Positions 21,311 through 32,575 of a DNA stretch of 64,000 nt are shown in pieces; position 1 is the stretch's first letter, and each line of letters opens with the position of its first letter. The DNA comes from Pinus tabuliformis (Eukaryota > Streptophyta > Pinopsida > Pinales > Pinaceae), in NCBI GenBank assembly GCA_031772625.1, contig CM062805.1, forward strand, positions 512,472,102 to 512,536,101, in the 5' to 3' direction. The notes below the pieces were generated by a model. The model was given only the letters and a program-made list of their open reading frames with translations. It made no database searches and was not told the origin of the DNA. A program made the position numbers and the translations under genes.

Positions 21311-21843
21311 ATATGCGGGATATATAGAGGAGGGTTTGGTGGAGGTTATTGCCCCGATCCCGATCCCATATATATATATTCATAATATGGATGTGATAAC
21401 GCTTGTTCAAAAGGGTTCAGTGGGGTTTGTTGCCGCCGATCCCGACCATGTGTGTGTGTTTTTTATTTTTAATGTTTTATATAGTTATAACTATATGTTA
21501 AAACAATTTTAGTTATATGGTTATAATTGCATGATTTTGTCTCTTATGCCATTTTGGAGGAGACAATTGAGAGAGCGCCAGGTGTCAATGGATGACTGGC
21601 TCCATGTGGTTCCTACTACTTACTGGGATGCCATGTGGCATGTTGTGGGCCCCACTTTTCCCTTGTCATGTCAAACTTTGAAGAGCTCTATCTTTTGCAT
21701 ACGAGCTCGGTTTGACGAGCTGTTTGCATCACCATGATTAGGAAAAAGTGGTCTTCGATCTGGTCCTAGTTCAAGCATAATCCAAACATTTCGATTTTTG
21801 ACCATCTTTTTCCTGTGTGTCTCTCTAGAGCCACCTGGATTAA

Positions 21844-21854
21844 TCCTCCCCACT
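21844..21854 (-). other. Element A polypurine tract
   Basis: The minus strand reads AGTGGGGAGGA directly before the left (3') LTR, the expected position for priming plus-strand DNA synthesis. Confidence 0.7.
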
Positions 21855-22453
21855 AAGGAGCTTTTGGTCCTCCAAAAGCATGGAAAATAACCTGCATCTT
21901 TCTCTATACCCTGTCTACATCACAAGCGTCCTGAAAAGGTCTCGCTTCCATCTCCTTCACCTATGTTCTTGAGAGCCTTAAGCGATGAACTGAGACCTGC
22001 TACTTCTTCCACGTGTAGTACACGGTTGCAAATGACATGCTTTGGATGAAATGACCAAACTAAAGTCCCGAATGTCCCATACTTGCCATGAGTTTATAAC
22101 ACATACTCGGTGGTCAAGTTTACAATAAGATGGACGTAATACTCCATATATGACAACAAGGCCAACCTATCATGGTTGCTTCAAAAAGTGACGGAAAACA
22201 AATCATCACTGCAACACGTGATTTATATACATAAGGCCAAACATTATTGTTTTGATGAGTGATGGAAACATATCATCACTTTCAGGGTTTTAACATGAAA
22301 CTCAAAATACGACTCAAAAAATGACGAGACATCATTGTTGCTGACCAAGTGATGGAAAACACATAACCACTTTTACACTTTAAAAATGCAACAAATTATT
22401 TACAAAGAATGACCATGAAATGACTACAAGTCAAAGAAACCACTTTTCACTTA

Positions 22454-23464
22454 TCAATGTGAATAGGTCACCTCCTTGAGGTGGTTTTTCTTGTTGAACA
22501 ACTGCTCTTCCTGCTTCATGCACCAATGCTTTGTCTTTAAGGCGCTACAAGGATGGAGCTTCCAGCAAGTGACTCTTTGATGGCCTTTTATGTCGTAATG
22601 ACTGCAATAGGCTTTCTTCCTCCATACCTGCTTAACCTGTTTCTTTTCATTTTTTTGAGAGGGTCTTTCACACCTCATGAGTGCTACCATTCTCTTCCAA
22701 CACTTAGAAAAGGTACAGTTAGGTAAACCACAGAAAGTGCATGTTTTTCGATGCCTTTGTCTTCGTTCATTATTAACAACATAATCATAATCAAAATGAA
22801 CATTTGAAGATTGAAAGTGATTATACCTTCCTTTTCTATCTTTGATGTCAGTATGGCGATGAGAGCTTGCCTCAGCTCTCTCCCTGCGATGGAAACTGCC
22901 ATGGGATGATGGGGATGTTTTCCCATCATTCTCTTTCCTCAAGGATGTCTCAGACACATATGACACCTTTGAGAACTCTCCTCTGGTGTATCTTGAGCCT
23001 GCAAATAAAGGTTCATGCATAACCTCCAAAGGTTGGGTCATGCCTTGGTTGTTAGCACCAAGTTCTTTCTCCTCGTGCCTTGTCCTTGTAAGGAGCCTCA
23101 TATTTGTCCCTGTAATTGGGATCTCCAAATCTCCAACAGACATCATACTATCAGAAGATGAAATCGAAAGGAAATCAACATCTTTTACCTTCTCTTTCGA
23201 TTTGGAAAGAAATGATGAGGGCTGATCATCATTCGTTGTTGATGGATTGCTAACTGTCTCAGCGCCTTCCCCAACTTCTTTCTTGACATATCCAAGTCCT
23301 ACTCGACATGGTAATTCCTCTACTTGGATGGGATTGAAAATGCCTTGGTCATTAACACCCAAACCTTTTCCTTCATACCCCATTCCCTTCAATAGTTTGG
23401 AGCGAATTCCTTGATCCAGGTGGATGTTGGTGGCCACCCACCTATCCCATTTGGACCCCCACAA
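22454..23464 (-). CDS. Element A ORF: two G-patch segments plus two zinc-knuckle clusters
   Basis: This is a 336-codon continuous frame. Residues 19-62 form a clear G-patch (LLKGMGYEGKGLGVNDQGI, then GLGY), a Gly-rich RNA-binding or helicase-activating module. A second, more diverged copy lies exactly 100 residues later (119-163: ELGANNQGMTQPLEV). A basic, Ser-rich linker with HRRERAEASSHRH leads to two Cys/His clusters (242-255, CTFCGLPN...KC; 287-300, CSHYDIKGHQRVTC followed by WKLHP). The CWKLHP context is typical of Copia Gag zinc knuckles. The frame is therefore best read as a Gag-like nucleic-acid-binding protein that carries G-patches. Known precedent: betaretroviral proteases carry a C-terminal G-patch. 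No protease or RT follows. The ATG at 23464 lies at the edge of a solo-LTR-like insert (23466-24080), so the original N-terminus is uncertain. Confidence 0.7.
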   Translation of the reverse strand: MWGSKWDRWVATNIHLDQGIRSKLLKGMGYEGKGLGVNDQGIFNPIQVEELPCRVGLGYVKKEVGEGAETVSNPSTTNDDQPSSFLSKSKEKVKDVDFLSISSSDSMMSVGDLEIPITGTNMRLLTRTRHEEKELGANNQGMTQPLEVMHEPLFAGSRYTRGEFSKVSYVSETSLRKENDGKTSPSSHGSFHRRERAEASSHRHTDIKDRKGRYNHFQSSNVHFDYDYVVNNERRQRHRKTCTFCGLPNCTFSKCWKRMVALMRCERPSQKNEKKQVKQVWRKKAYCSHYDIKGHQRVTCWKLHPCSALKTKHWCMKQEEQLFNKKNHLKEVTYSH

Positions 23465-23465
23465 C

Positions 23466-24080
23466 TGTCTCTTTCAGTTTTTCAGTTTCCTTAATTATAG
23501 CGCAGTTTACTATTTTTAGCAGTTTTTCGGGTCCTAAACTTCCGGAGCCGTTTTGAGGCCCTAAACGACGTTTTTTGGGAAATCCACCGCCAGCGATTTT
23601 TTTGATAAAAATCGTCTTTTCCGTCGTAGTCCTCGGAGAGATCTTTCCAACAGGCTATCACGCGCATCAAACGGAGATAATATGACCAATTCGCGACCCC
23701 GGGAAGTTGGCTGTCCAACTCACCCCAAAACGGGGCCCACAATTTGGCGTTTCATCTTCTAGGGTTAGGTTTTGGAATGCGAAGGGTTTTCCATTGTTTC
23801 TCAATAATAAATAGGCCTTCGAGCCTCATTGTAAAGACAGTTCGGAACAGTTCAGAGGCATGTAGCCGACACATCTCTTCTCAGAGATAAGCTACCATCG
23901 CCCTAGCTGGGTTATTTATATTTGTAAGCATATTTCAGTATTCTCCATTAATGAAATGAAGTATTATTTCCGCTGCATCTCTGTTTTTATGGTTATCGCA
24001 TCTCTGTATTTATGGTTATGTCTGTAATCTATTGCGTTCCTGCTTAAATCCGGATCATTCCTATGGTATGATTTTCAAAC
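23466..24080 (+). mobile_element. Solo-LTR-like insertion inside element A
   Basis: Foreign-looking DNA of 615 bp lies between the two element A frames. The 5-mer acaac flanks it on both sides (23461-23465 and 24081-24085). It starts TGTCTC. It has a promoter-like layout on the plus strand: a TATA-like ataaatagg at about 23808, a transcribed-looking leader, and a leader end resembling plant LTRs (ccattaatgaaatgaag). The 3' end does not end in CA as drawn, so the right boundary may be a few bases off. Confidence 0.4.
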
Positions 24081-24145
24081 ACAACGAAATCATCATCAGG
24101 AAACATACATGAAGATGGAGAAATACTTTTTATCTCACATGGGTA

Positions 24146-24394
24146 TCACTGCAGCTTTTCCAAGGCCTTGTCCTTTGCTTGCAGTTGTAGTAGAAAACTT
24201 TGTTTCTCCTCTTTTTCTTCATGTAGACGCATCTTCAATTCATCATTTTCTGTTTGAAGATTATGTCTGTCTTGCTTCAGTTCTTTCATCGCCTCTTCTA
24301 TGGCTTTCAACTGAAGCTGTAATCGCTCCTTTTCCTCTGTTTCTTTTTGTAGAGTTTTATACATAATTTCCACCTTCTTGGAAATGTTAAGCAT
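24146..24394 (-). CDS. Element A ORF: coiled-coil segment
   Basis: An 82-codon frame close to the PBS, on the 5' side of the G-patch ORF. It is almost wholly a charged heptad coiled coil (KETEEKERLQLQLKAIEE, then LQTENDELKMRLHEEKEEK). It may have been the N-terminal oligomerisation part of a Gag-like protein. It lies on the other side of the solo-LTR-like insert from the G-patch ORF. There is no catalytic motif. Such coiled coils are too common to fix a family. Confidence 0.5.
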   Translation of the reverse strand: MLNISKKVEIMYKTLQKETEEKERLQLQLKAIEEAMKELKQDRHNLQTENDELKMRLHEEKEEKQSFLLQLQAKDKALEKLQ

Positions 24395-24462
24395 GGTCTC
24401 TTACATTGCTTTTTCATCCTCTGTCATTGTTCACACTGCAATTCACATAAACATTAATACCT

Positions 24463-24474
24463 ACTCTGATACCA
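24463..24474 (-). other. Element A primer-binding site (initiator-Met type)
   Basis: The minus strand reads TGGTATCAGAGT, matching 11 of 12 bases of the common plant Copia PBS TGGTATCAGAGC. It is separated from the 5' LTR by two bases. Confidence 0.8.
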
Positions 24475-25904
24475 CTTGATCCAGGTCCGGGTGTGAAGAA
24501 GGACCTTTCCAAGACCTTTTACTTTTGTGATGTGTTAAAATTGCATCTTAAAATAACATTAACAAATGCAGGTGCAGACTATAAGGAAGAGGAACATAAC
24601 AATCATTAGCACATGAAAACAAAAGCCATTGATAACAGAGTTCATCCAGGAGGGACTACATCACCAAGCCCCAGTGTCAAGATGGTGTAGGCCACTACAT
24701 TATGTGTTGTCAATAAGATGATGTACTTAGAGATGGTGTCTCGAAAATACAAGGAAGAATTCCCTCACACAAGAGTGGCTCTAAGAGATGTTCCACAACT
24801 AGAACTCTCAATCAAAAGACTCTTATCAGTATGACAAAAAACAAGCATGGTGCGCATCCCGCTAACATGGCATACAAGGGATGTCAAAACAAAACACATG
24901 CATGATGACATGTAATAAACAAGAGTAACCCAGCAACATACAATAAGGGATCTCCAAAGCATAACATGAAGAGTTATGACAACAAGTACATCATATGAAA
25001 GATTTTGGATAACATGATGCAAGGAATCGTGACAATAAGAAATAAAGAAGATCTTGCATCAATATCAATCAAGGATCTATAGGATAATGCAAAAGAAGAA
25101 AAATATGAATAAATTATATACCTCACACTCAAGGGCCATCTGAAGAAGTGGATATCTCACTATTGAACCTGCTCGGACCATTTCTTTCAAGGCATCGATC
25201 TGATGAAGATGGCTACTTACACAAGAATGTGGACATCTACACTGGCACTTAGAAAAGTTACTAGAAGAAGAAATGAGAGAATAAGAATTTTGAAGCCACC
25301 ATCAATGTTGTGGCATCGAGTAGTGCTGAATCGACTGTCCAAAATCTGAATTCTCAGAAGTTGAGAATTTTCGGCTCAAGGAATCTTCTAGATTCATTTG
25401 GGATTCCTCAAAGATTCTGTTCCATGGATGGACTGTAAATCTGCAAATCAGATGACAAATCTGGTCTCACCATTGTGATCCCTACAGAAAACCATGAAAA
25501 ACAAGTATAAACTTGACTATATTCTCAAATGTCAAAATTTTACCTCTTTGGGAAAATTTCATGGCTCATGGTTCCACTCCCTATTTTCGCTGAAATCATG
25601 GTTCCACGTGCATTCTGGAACTGACTAGAAAATAAGACCTCTGATGAAGAAATGAACAACACCATTGTGTTTGTGGCGATATGAGATGTAAAATCCATAT
25701 AAAACTTGTCAAATTCTGACAAAGTGAGAATTTTGCCCTCTTGCAAAATTCATGGTTCCTGCATTAAAATATTAATTAATTTGCCTTGAAATTCATGCTT
25801 GCATTCTGCCTTGAAATTCATGCCTACAGTCTCTCTCTGTCTCGAACTACATGCAGAGGGAAAAGTCTGAGTTTAAATACAAACTCATCGGCAGATCTTC
25901 CAAT

Positions 25905-25980
25905 GTCAGGTGGTTGGTGCATTGGCTTAAATCGGTAAATGGTTAAGGAGAGGTCAGGGGATCAAATCCCACCTCTTCCA
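25905..25980 (+). other. tRNA-like stretch, right LTR of element A
   Basis: Counterpart of 20600-20675, with A-box-like tggtgcattgg and B-box-like ggatcaaatcc kept. It was present before the element inserted here, because both LTRs carry it. Confidence 0.35.
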
Positions 25981-26372
25981 TACATATACCTTTTACAACC
26001 ACAATGTCTTTGAAATACAAGTTTCAATCCCCTTGAACCCCGCGCTTAACACATATCATTGCTTTTTTCCCAAAATCGGCAATCAGCAGTTGCTAGGGTT
26101 GCGGCGCATATATCGGCGCCTGATATAAGGTTTTGCTGATATCATATCAACTATCGCATTCATCGGTGGTCAGCGCAACGTCCTTATCGGTGATCGGCAG
26201 GGCAGTTGCATATATATCGATGATCTAGGTTATCAGCAGTCGAAATGGGAGAGGTATTAGTGCCCTTATCAAGGTTACACCGATATCTATATATATCAGC
26301 GTTGTTAGCATCGACGATTGGTGCGACATGTATATCGGTGTTTTATGTGGGGATATTGCTAATGTGGCATAT

Positions 26373-26376
<4 letters not shown>

Positions 26377-26443
<67 letters not shown>

Positions 26444-26531
26444 AGGAGGGTTCGACAGAGGTTATTTCCCTGATCCTGATCCCATATATATATATATATA
26501 TATATCTATATATATATATATATATATATAT
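26377..26531. repeat. (TA)n microsatellites in element A right LTR
   Basis: Two (TA)n runs (about 26377-26440 and 26484-26531) are separated by a unique stretch. They occupy the position of the CA/TA block in the other LTR. Confidence 0.9.
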
Positions 26532-26992
26532 TCATAATATTGATGTGATAAGGCTTGTTCAAAAGGGTTCGGCAGGGTTTGTTTCCGTTGATCCCGACCA
26601 TGTGTTTTTTTTTTTATGTTTTATATAGTTATAACTATATGTTAAAACAATTTTAGTTATAAGGTTATAACCACATGATTTTGTCTCTTATGCCAGTTTG
26701 TAGGAGACAAATGAGAAAGTGCTAGGTGTCAATGGCTGATGGGCTCCATGTGGGTCCTATTACTTACAGGGATGCCATGTGGCATGCTGCGGGCCCCACC
26801 TTTCCCCTGTCATGTCAAACTTTGAAGAGCTTTATCTTTCACATACGAGCTTAGTTTGACAAGTTGTTCACACCACCACGATCAAGATGATGAGGTCTTT
26901 GATTTGGTCTTGGTTCGAGCATAATCCAAACACTTTGATTTTTGAGCCATCTTTGTCCTGTGTGTCTCTCTAGAGCCACCTGGATCAACCAT

Positions 26993-27500
26993 CCATGATT
27001 TCGCATGACACACTGTATGTTAGCCCATCATCCAACATCAGAGAGGGCCAACCATTCATTGGAAATCTACTCGATGTTTCATTTGTTTTTTTCTAGAAAT
27101 GCAGAGGGTGATCATCCTTCCTCCTCATCTACCCCTCTGTGTGATCCATCAAACCATGAGGATGTCGACCAAGATCCTAAATTTTCTGATCTTGGTTCTC
27201 ATGATCTCTTCACCTCATCATCCGATAGCGATGTTGATTCACTCGTTGTCCACTGGTCTATGAAGATACATCTGTCAATGAAGTCGAAACCCCATATACC
27301 GTCGATGCACTTTAGCTTGAGCTGATGGTTATGTCAGGCCCTCGCTGTCCGGCGGTTGGTTTCACTTCCAAACAGGAAATTGTTTAGACACTCAAGGTTC
27401 CTCATCTCTCATTTTTATGCACTCAAGATCAGTCTAACACTCAAATTTTACTTCCTCCACTCAAACTACACAATCCCATTGCTCGTGCATTGAAGGAGTC
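26993..27500 (+). pseudogene. Array unit 1 spacer frame, resumed after element A
   Basis: Continues the Ser/Pro-rich spacer of the unit (EGDHPSSSSTPLCDPSNHED at about 27110), matching unit 4 at 59573-59645. This shows that element A split a single pre-existing unit. Decayed. Confidence 0.5.
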
Positions 27501-29070
27501 TTGCATTGGAAGAACTCGTGTGTGACACAAGTTATCTTTGCTTCTTTCATTTGCTTGCATGTCACAGTCAAGAGTGTGCTTATGCTTCAAAGTTGCATGT
27601 AGTGTCACACAACACCATGATAAGTCCACAGACTTCCTGTCATGCACATGTACTCACTTATGTCTTGTGGGCACTTTGAAACATGGAGTGTGGTTGTCTT
27701 CATTGTTATATATTTCTTGGTTGCTGGTCCAGACAACTGGGTTGCTCGTGGACCAAGCCTTCACCAACATGGGTCTACCAATGCACCAATGGCTGCATTG
27801 GATGTATCACTTCACTTGATCAGGCCCATGCACCGTTAGTATAGGAGTAGGAGTAGTGTTTTATTTCAGTTGTTTGCTTGCTTGCTTGTTTGCATACATG
27901 CTGTGTTTTCTTATTTGTTTGCTTGCTTGTTTGTTTACTTGCTTCACTTTCATTTTTGCTTCTACTCTTGCTTTGCTTTGTTGATTGTTAGTCCATTTTC
28001 TTGTTTCATTCATAGGTTAGTTCACATGAAACCATGTGTGACTGATGAAACGAGTTGGGTAAAGTGCAAGAGGGCTTGTATAACTATCACTACTTGGTTA
28101 TCTGTCATGTTGCCTCTGAATGATAAGCCTGTTACTTTTACTCCATGATACATCAAAGGAAAATACATACTGTTCGAAGTGAACCTTGGTGAAAACACAA
28201 TTCTTGCGTGCTAACTAGTGTCACCTTCTCTAGTCGATTGTTTTTGGGTTAACCCTTCTCAGCTCAGTCAAGTAGAGTAAGTTGATGGGGAAAATCTTAA
28301 CAAGCATGCCAGAGATACAATAAACTACTTCTCTGACGGAACAACCTCTTCTTCTCTCAATAAGTCAGGATCCCTCTTCCGCTTCTCAAATGATTAAGTG
28401 TTATGCACAATGAAAATGAAAAAAATGAAAAGTGAGAAAAAAATAAATTAAGGTGAAAGAAGAGAAACGCTTCCTATGCAGGGAGGTGATGCAAGTAACT
28501 CCGCTGAGGTACTGAGCAGGCTTGCTGGCAGTGAATCTATGGTTGTGTTCCTATGTGACTCCACTAGGGTACTGTCTAGGCCAGCTGGCAGTGGAGCAAC
28601 ACCAAAGACAAAACTAAGACTCTAACGACTGTACTGCTTGTGAACCTATATACCCTCAACCCCAATGGAAAAAACTATGTTTCCTTGGCTTGGAATGTAT
28701 ATCAATCAACCAAGAGTCTGGCAGATGCTACATCTTACAATAAAACTAGTGTGAAGCTAAGATGAGCTGAGAGATGAATAATACTTCCAGAGGTGTTAGA
28801 CTTGCTTTTCATGAACAAGGTCCATTCAGAGTGATGGAGTTTTACTAGTGTTTTGCCAAGTGTTATGGCGGCTACAACCATGCTCCAAAATTTTTCCTTA
28901 GCCTCGTTTTGGAGCCTCCCTTCCAACCTTCACAGTAGATTGCCTTTCTTCGTCAAGTTCACAAGCTTCAATGTCTTTCTTGCACAAAGGCAGCCTGTCG
29001 GTCATAGCTTGATCCATTCCCCTCACAGGTTGTTCACCTAGACTTGATCTAGTTGTAGGATGAGAAGCTT

Positions 29071-29330
29071 CCCCTTGAAAATTGCACATTTCTAGAGGGA
29101 AACCAGCCTGCCCTATAGAAATTTCGCAATCCTCTCTGGCAGCCTACTGGGCTCCAGGATTGTACAATCCTGCCTACCAATACTCTGAGTAGGATTTGTG
29201 CAAATTTTCCTAGTAGTAGGCTGTTCAGCTGAGGATTTGCACAAAGATGGCCGGTAGCCAGCTGCTCCACCTAGAAATGACGCAAATCTCCTGGGCAGCC
29301 AACGCAGCTCCCAGCCAGAAATTCGCATTT
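29071..29330. repeat. Palindrome/hairpin cluster, unit 1 copy
   Basis: Same cassette as 14671-14930. The central palindrome here reads CAGGATTGTACAATCCTG, still a perfect palindrome although its centre differs from the GCGC of unit 0. Confidence 0.8.
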
Positions 29331-31549
29331 TTCTCCAACATTCGAGCAGTGTCTTGCATGTGCAGCTGAGTTGACCGGTTCCCTCTGGCACTGAGAAAAA
29401 TAGACTTACATGCATGGGCTGCTTCTCCCAAGGCATCCCTTGATTTAGGGATCTATGTTTAGCAGTAAGAGGTTACATGCAAGGAGTGATTCCGAAACCT
29501 CCCACCAAGTGTCGCTTCCCCTAGATTCGTGGCATGTGCGTCACAACCTTGATGTTATCAAAATTCATCAACTGTATGCTACAAATCTCATTCCTCACAT
29601 CAACCTTGCATCTCTGACATCCCACATGACATCTAGGAGCAGTCAGAACATTCAGCTCAGCTGTTCTGGGGTAAGCCCGTTTCCCATGCCTTGTGCTGCA
29701 TTTCTGTCGCTTTTGTGTTTTTTCTTGTAGTAGTATTGTTTGATTGATTTCTTTGAACGCTTGCTGTCGTTTACATATATACTAGCTTTTCCTAACTATG
29801 TTTCAGTTTTCGTTGCTTTCTCATTGCTGTCGCATGTATGAAACTGTTTTGCATAGACGTTCGCCCAACCGGCGAACTCCCTCACCCACATGCATGTTGA
29901 TATGTTTGTTGAATATTTCATTCATGTTTTTCATGCACTGTCAATCACTTCTGCTATCACTTAGTGTCACCATTCATTCATTGACTTACTTGATTTCGAT
30001 CGCCTGTCGGCAAGTCGGGCCAACCTTGGCCTGAGCTTTGCCTTCACCAAGGCTGCATTACACAATATGGGAAAGGAAGGTGAATCTTCCTCTCCAAATT
30101 TTCACATTACTGATGGCACTGGCCTCCAGGAATGTTTTGTGCATTTCTAGAGGACAATGGCTGCTTGGCCTAAGAAATTTCTCACATCTGTCCCTAGGCC
30201 AGTAGTCCTTCCCAGCTAGAATTGTGCATTTCACAATCCCAATAGTCAACAGCCAGGTTGGACTATCCATTGTGCAGTTCCAGCAGTCAACTAGTCTCCC
30301 AATAGCCCAAACTATGCCTTGAGTAGTCTTGGTAGTCAGTCTCCCGAATTGCCGGTCGAAATTGTGCAACCTTCATGATCATTCACCCAGGTATGTTGCA
30401 AGTTAGTTCTCATGTTCATTTTGGTTTTTGACTGATAGATTGCTTGCTATGAGTGTTTCCATGTCTCGAGGTATCACAGGTGTTCATCTTCCTCTTAGCA
30501 ATACAAGTACAATGGTTTCTAGGAGATTAGAGATCAGGACACCATTCAGAGCACACTTGGGGATTTAGTTGATCAAGTGTCTATGAGCTTGCCTACTCAT
30601 GAAGACATCAAGCTGTCTATAGACAAGGAAATCAAATGAGAGCATCATGAACAATAGTTGAAGATAACATACCAAATGCAACGAATGCAAGAGGAGGGTT
30701 GTTGACAACACAGAGGTGGAACATGGTTGCAAGCTCAAGAAGGTCCATTGATGATGAAAGAAACTTTGGAGACTCCGACTATGGAGTGACGACGTGACAT
30801 GAAGATTGCGCGAAGGAAGAAGATGTAACAAAGAAGGAGTTTCCGGTGCTGAAGCAACAACTCGGGAAGAACATGAAGCTACATAGATAGATGAATGAGT
30901 TGCAGCAAGATCAGCAATAGCACTAGGTGCAACATACGCTCATGGATGAAACTGCGCCCAAACAAGTTAAAGATCCATCCTAGTAGCTAACACGGGGAAG
31001 ACATGGTGAGCATTGTGGTTGATTGCATGCAAGGGATTCAGTAGCATGCATGTCATTGTGCCCATGCATGCAATCCAACCCATTCAACACACTCACCAAG
31101 GTGAAGACAAGAAGAAAGTCTAACTAGAGCCGAATGGGTACTTCGGCAAGTTGATGCGCATGATCACCAACACACACTTGAAGATCAACACGGACACTAT
31201 GCATCAATATGTTAAGATTTCAGCCACACCCAAGAAGACCATGTGCATGTTAGATGGTGAGTTGGATGAAGGGGTTGAACCAATGCACTGGCTGCAACGA
31301 AAGCAATAGTTCGCTTCAACAAGATGTCACCATGAGGTGCATGCACACCATCACGGATGACCAAGCTTGGCATCACCTCACCAGCTTCAACATCACAAGA
31401 ATCTCAAAGAGTTGGTCTCACCACAACATACTAAGTGTTAGTGATGTCTTGCAAGTATTGCTCAAGCCATGTTGTCTCACATGAGTACATGTGCATTGTA
31501 ATGTTGAGTCATGTCAAGTGTAAGTCAAGTGTCAACAGTTGGATGTAAC

Positions 31550-32560
31550 TGTAGAAATTCTCATTGTAGATCACCTGATAATGTAATATACTAGAGAAAA
31601 ATACTTGATATACTTCTACAAACAAACTTGCAGAAGCTTAATCACATATGAAACATAGAAGAATACTTTGGGGAAAGCCTTAGCTAAAAACCCTGGTCTC
31701 TGTATTACCATACAAGTGGAAATATCTTAGGATTACACAAAACTTTAGATCATAAGCTATCCAACTCTCAGTACAATACCTCACTACTGCTCGTAGACAA
31801 AATAGACAACCCATATGCCTTACTTTAGTCCTCCAAGCCTCCTATTTCCTTGCGTAGTTTCTCCTGGGTCCTCTAGCTGCAACCTGTGTGAATAGTCCTC
31901 TCACACACAACACTGACCTCTGAAATAACTACACAATATTGAAAGAGATAATTCCTTCTGCATGGATGAGTTTCCTATATAGGAAAATTCCTCCAACTGG
32001 TAGTACACTATCCTTTCCTTTGATCTCAACTGGGTCTTTCTCTGAACTGACATGCATGAGTTATTTATGAGAGAATATTCAATTAACTAGAGAACACTAG
32101 TTGCATGCATGCATGCATTGACTAACTGAACTGACAATCAGTTCCAAAAATTGTTGGAACTAATCTAACTAGACATAACCCAGTTAACTGAGCTAACTAA
32201 TTACAACTTAAAGTACAACTCATCCTCATCTCCTTAATTAAGGGATAACATCCTCAATCAAAGGGATAACTGTTGCATGTCTTCACATAGACTTCATGTT
32301 TGATTTTCTCTAACTAATTAACTCAAGATGAATTAATTAATTATTTTACAATGGCTGGTGAGACTAAATTCGAATTTTAATTCAAGGACTAATTAAATTT
32401 GGAATATATCCTAAAATGTTATTTATAGCAATGTTATTTTTAACATTTTTATTTTATCATTCCTTGTTGCTATTTTCCACACTGGTACCTGAAATTCTAT
32501 CTATAGCAATGCTATTTATAACATTTATATTTTTAGAATTTCTTTTTTCTATATTCAACA
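31550..32560 (-). mobile_element. Element B LTR, left (3' LTR)
   Basis: A 1011-bp LTR bounded by the gtaac duplication on the left and the polypurine tract on the right. Confidence 0.85.
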
Positions 32561-32575
32561 CTCCCTCTCAACAAG
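32561..32575 (-). other. Element B polypurine tract
   Basis: The minus strand reads GTTGAGAGGGAG next to the 3' LTR. It closely resembles the tract at 12869, which suggests that the two elements are related. Confidence 0.65.

Larger units (their letters stand above)
19171..21842 (-). mobile_element. Element A LTR, left (3' LTR)
   Basis: A 2672-bp LTR. It contains a tRNA-like stretch (20600-20675) and a CA/TA microsatellite block (about 21107-21310). It aligns along its length with 24477-26987. Confidence 0.85.
19171..26987 (-). mobile_element. Element A: non-autonomous Copia-like LTR element with very long LTRs
   Basis: This is a 7.8-kb element on the minus strand. The LTRs are 19171-21842 and 24477-26987, and the internal region is only 2.63 kb. 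Both LTRs start TGATCCAGGT, and the right one ends ACCTGGATCA, a perfect 10-bp terminal inverted repeat. An initiator-Met type primer-binding site lies against the right LTR (24463-24474), and a purine tract (minus AGTGGGGAGGA) lies against the left LTR (21844-21854). Flanking 5-mers gccat and accat look like a target-site duplication. The internal region encodes a coiled coil and a G-patch/zinc-knuckle ORF. No RT, integrase or RNase H was recognised. The LTRs differ visibly (several substitutions per hundred bases plus microsatellite changes), so the insertion is old. Ty1/copia affinity rests on the PBS. Confidence 0.85.
24477..26987 (-). mobile_element. Element A LTR, right (5' LTR)
   Basis: A 2511-bp LTR. 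It contains the same tRNA-like stretch (25905-25980) and TA microsatellites (about 26377-26440 and 26484-26531) in place of the CA/TA block of its partner. Confidence 0.85.
18114..31501 (+). mobile_element. Array unit 1 internal region, interrupted by element A
   Basis: This is the PBS-to-next-LTR internal region. Element A (19171-26987) splits it, and the same unit resumes at 26993 (atccatgatttcgcatg), matching the uninterrupted units. The net internal length is about 5.57 kb. In order it holds the Gag-like segment (about 18149-18620), the Ser/Pro-rich spacer (about 18740-19170 and 26993-27500), a T-rich tract (about 27860-28010), the palindrome cluster (about 29070-29330), an intron-like segment and the pre-LTR block. 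No pol domains. Confidence 0.8.

Noticed and set aside
20883-21410. Frames on both strands rich in Tyr-Ile repeats (also 26245-26628)
   Set aside because: They arise from the (TA)n and (CA)n microsatellites in the element A LTRs.
24146-24394. Host coiled-coil gene
   Set aside because: It lies between the PBS and the G-patch ORF inside the LTR pair of element A, so it is treated as part of that element.
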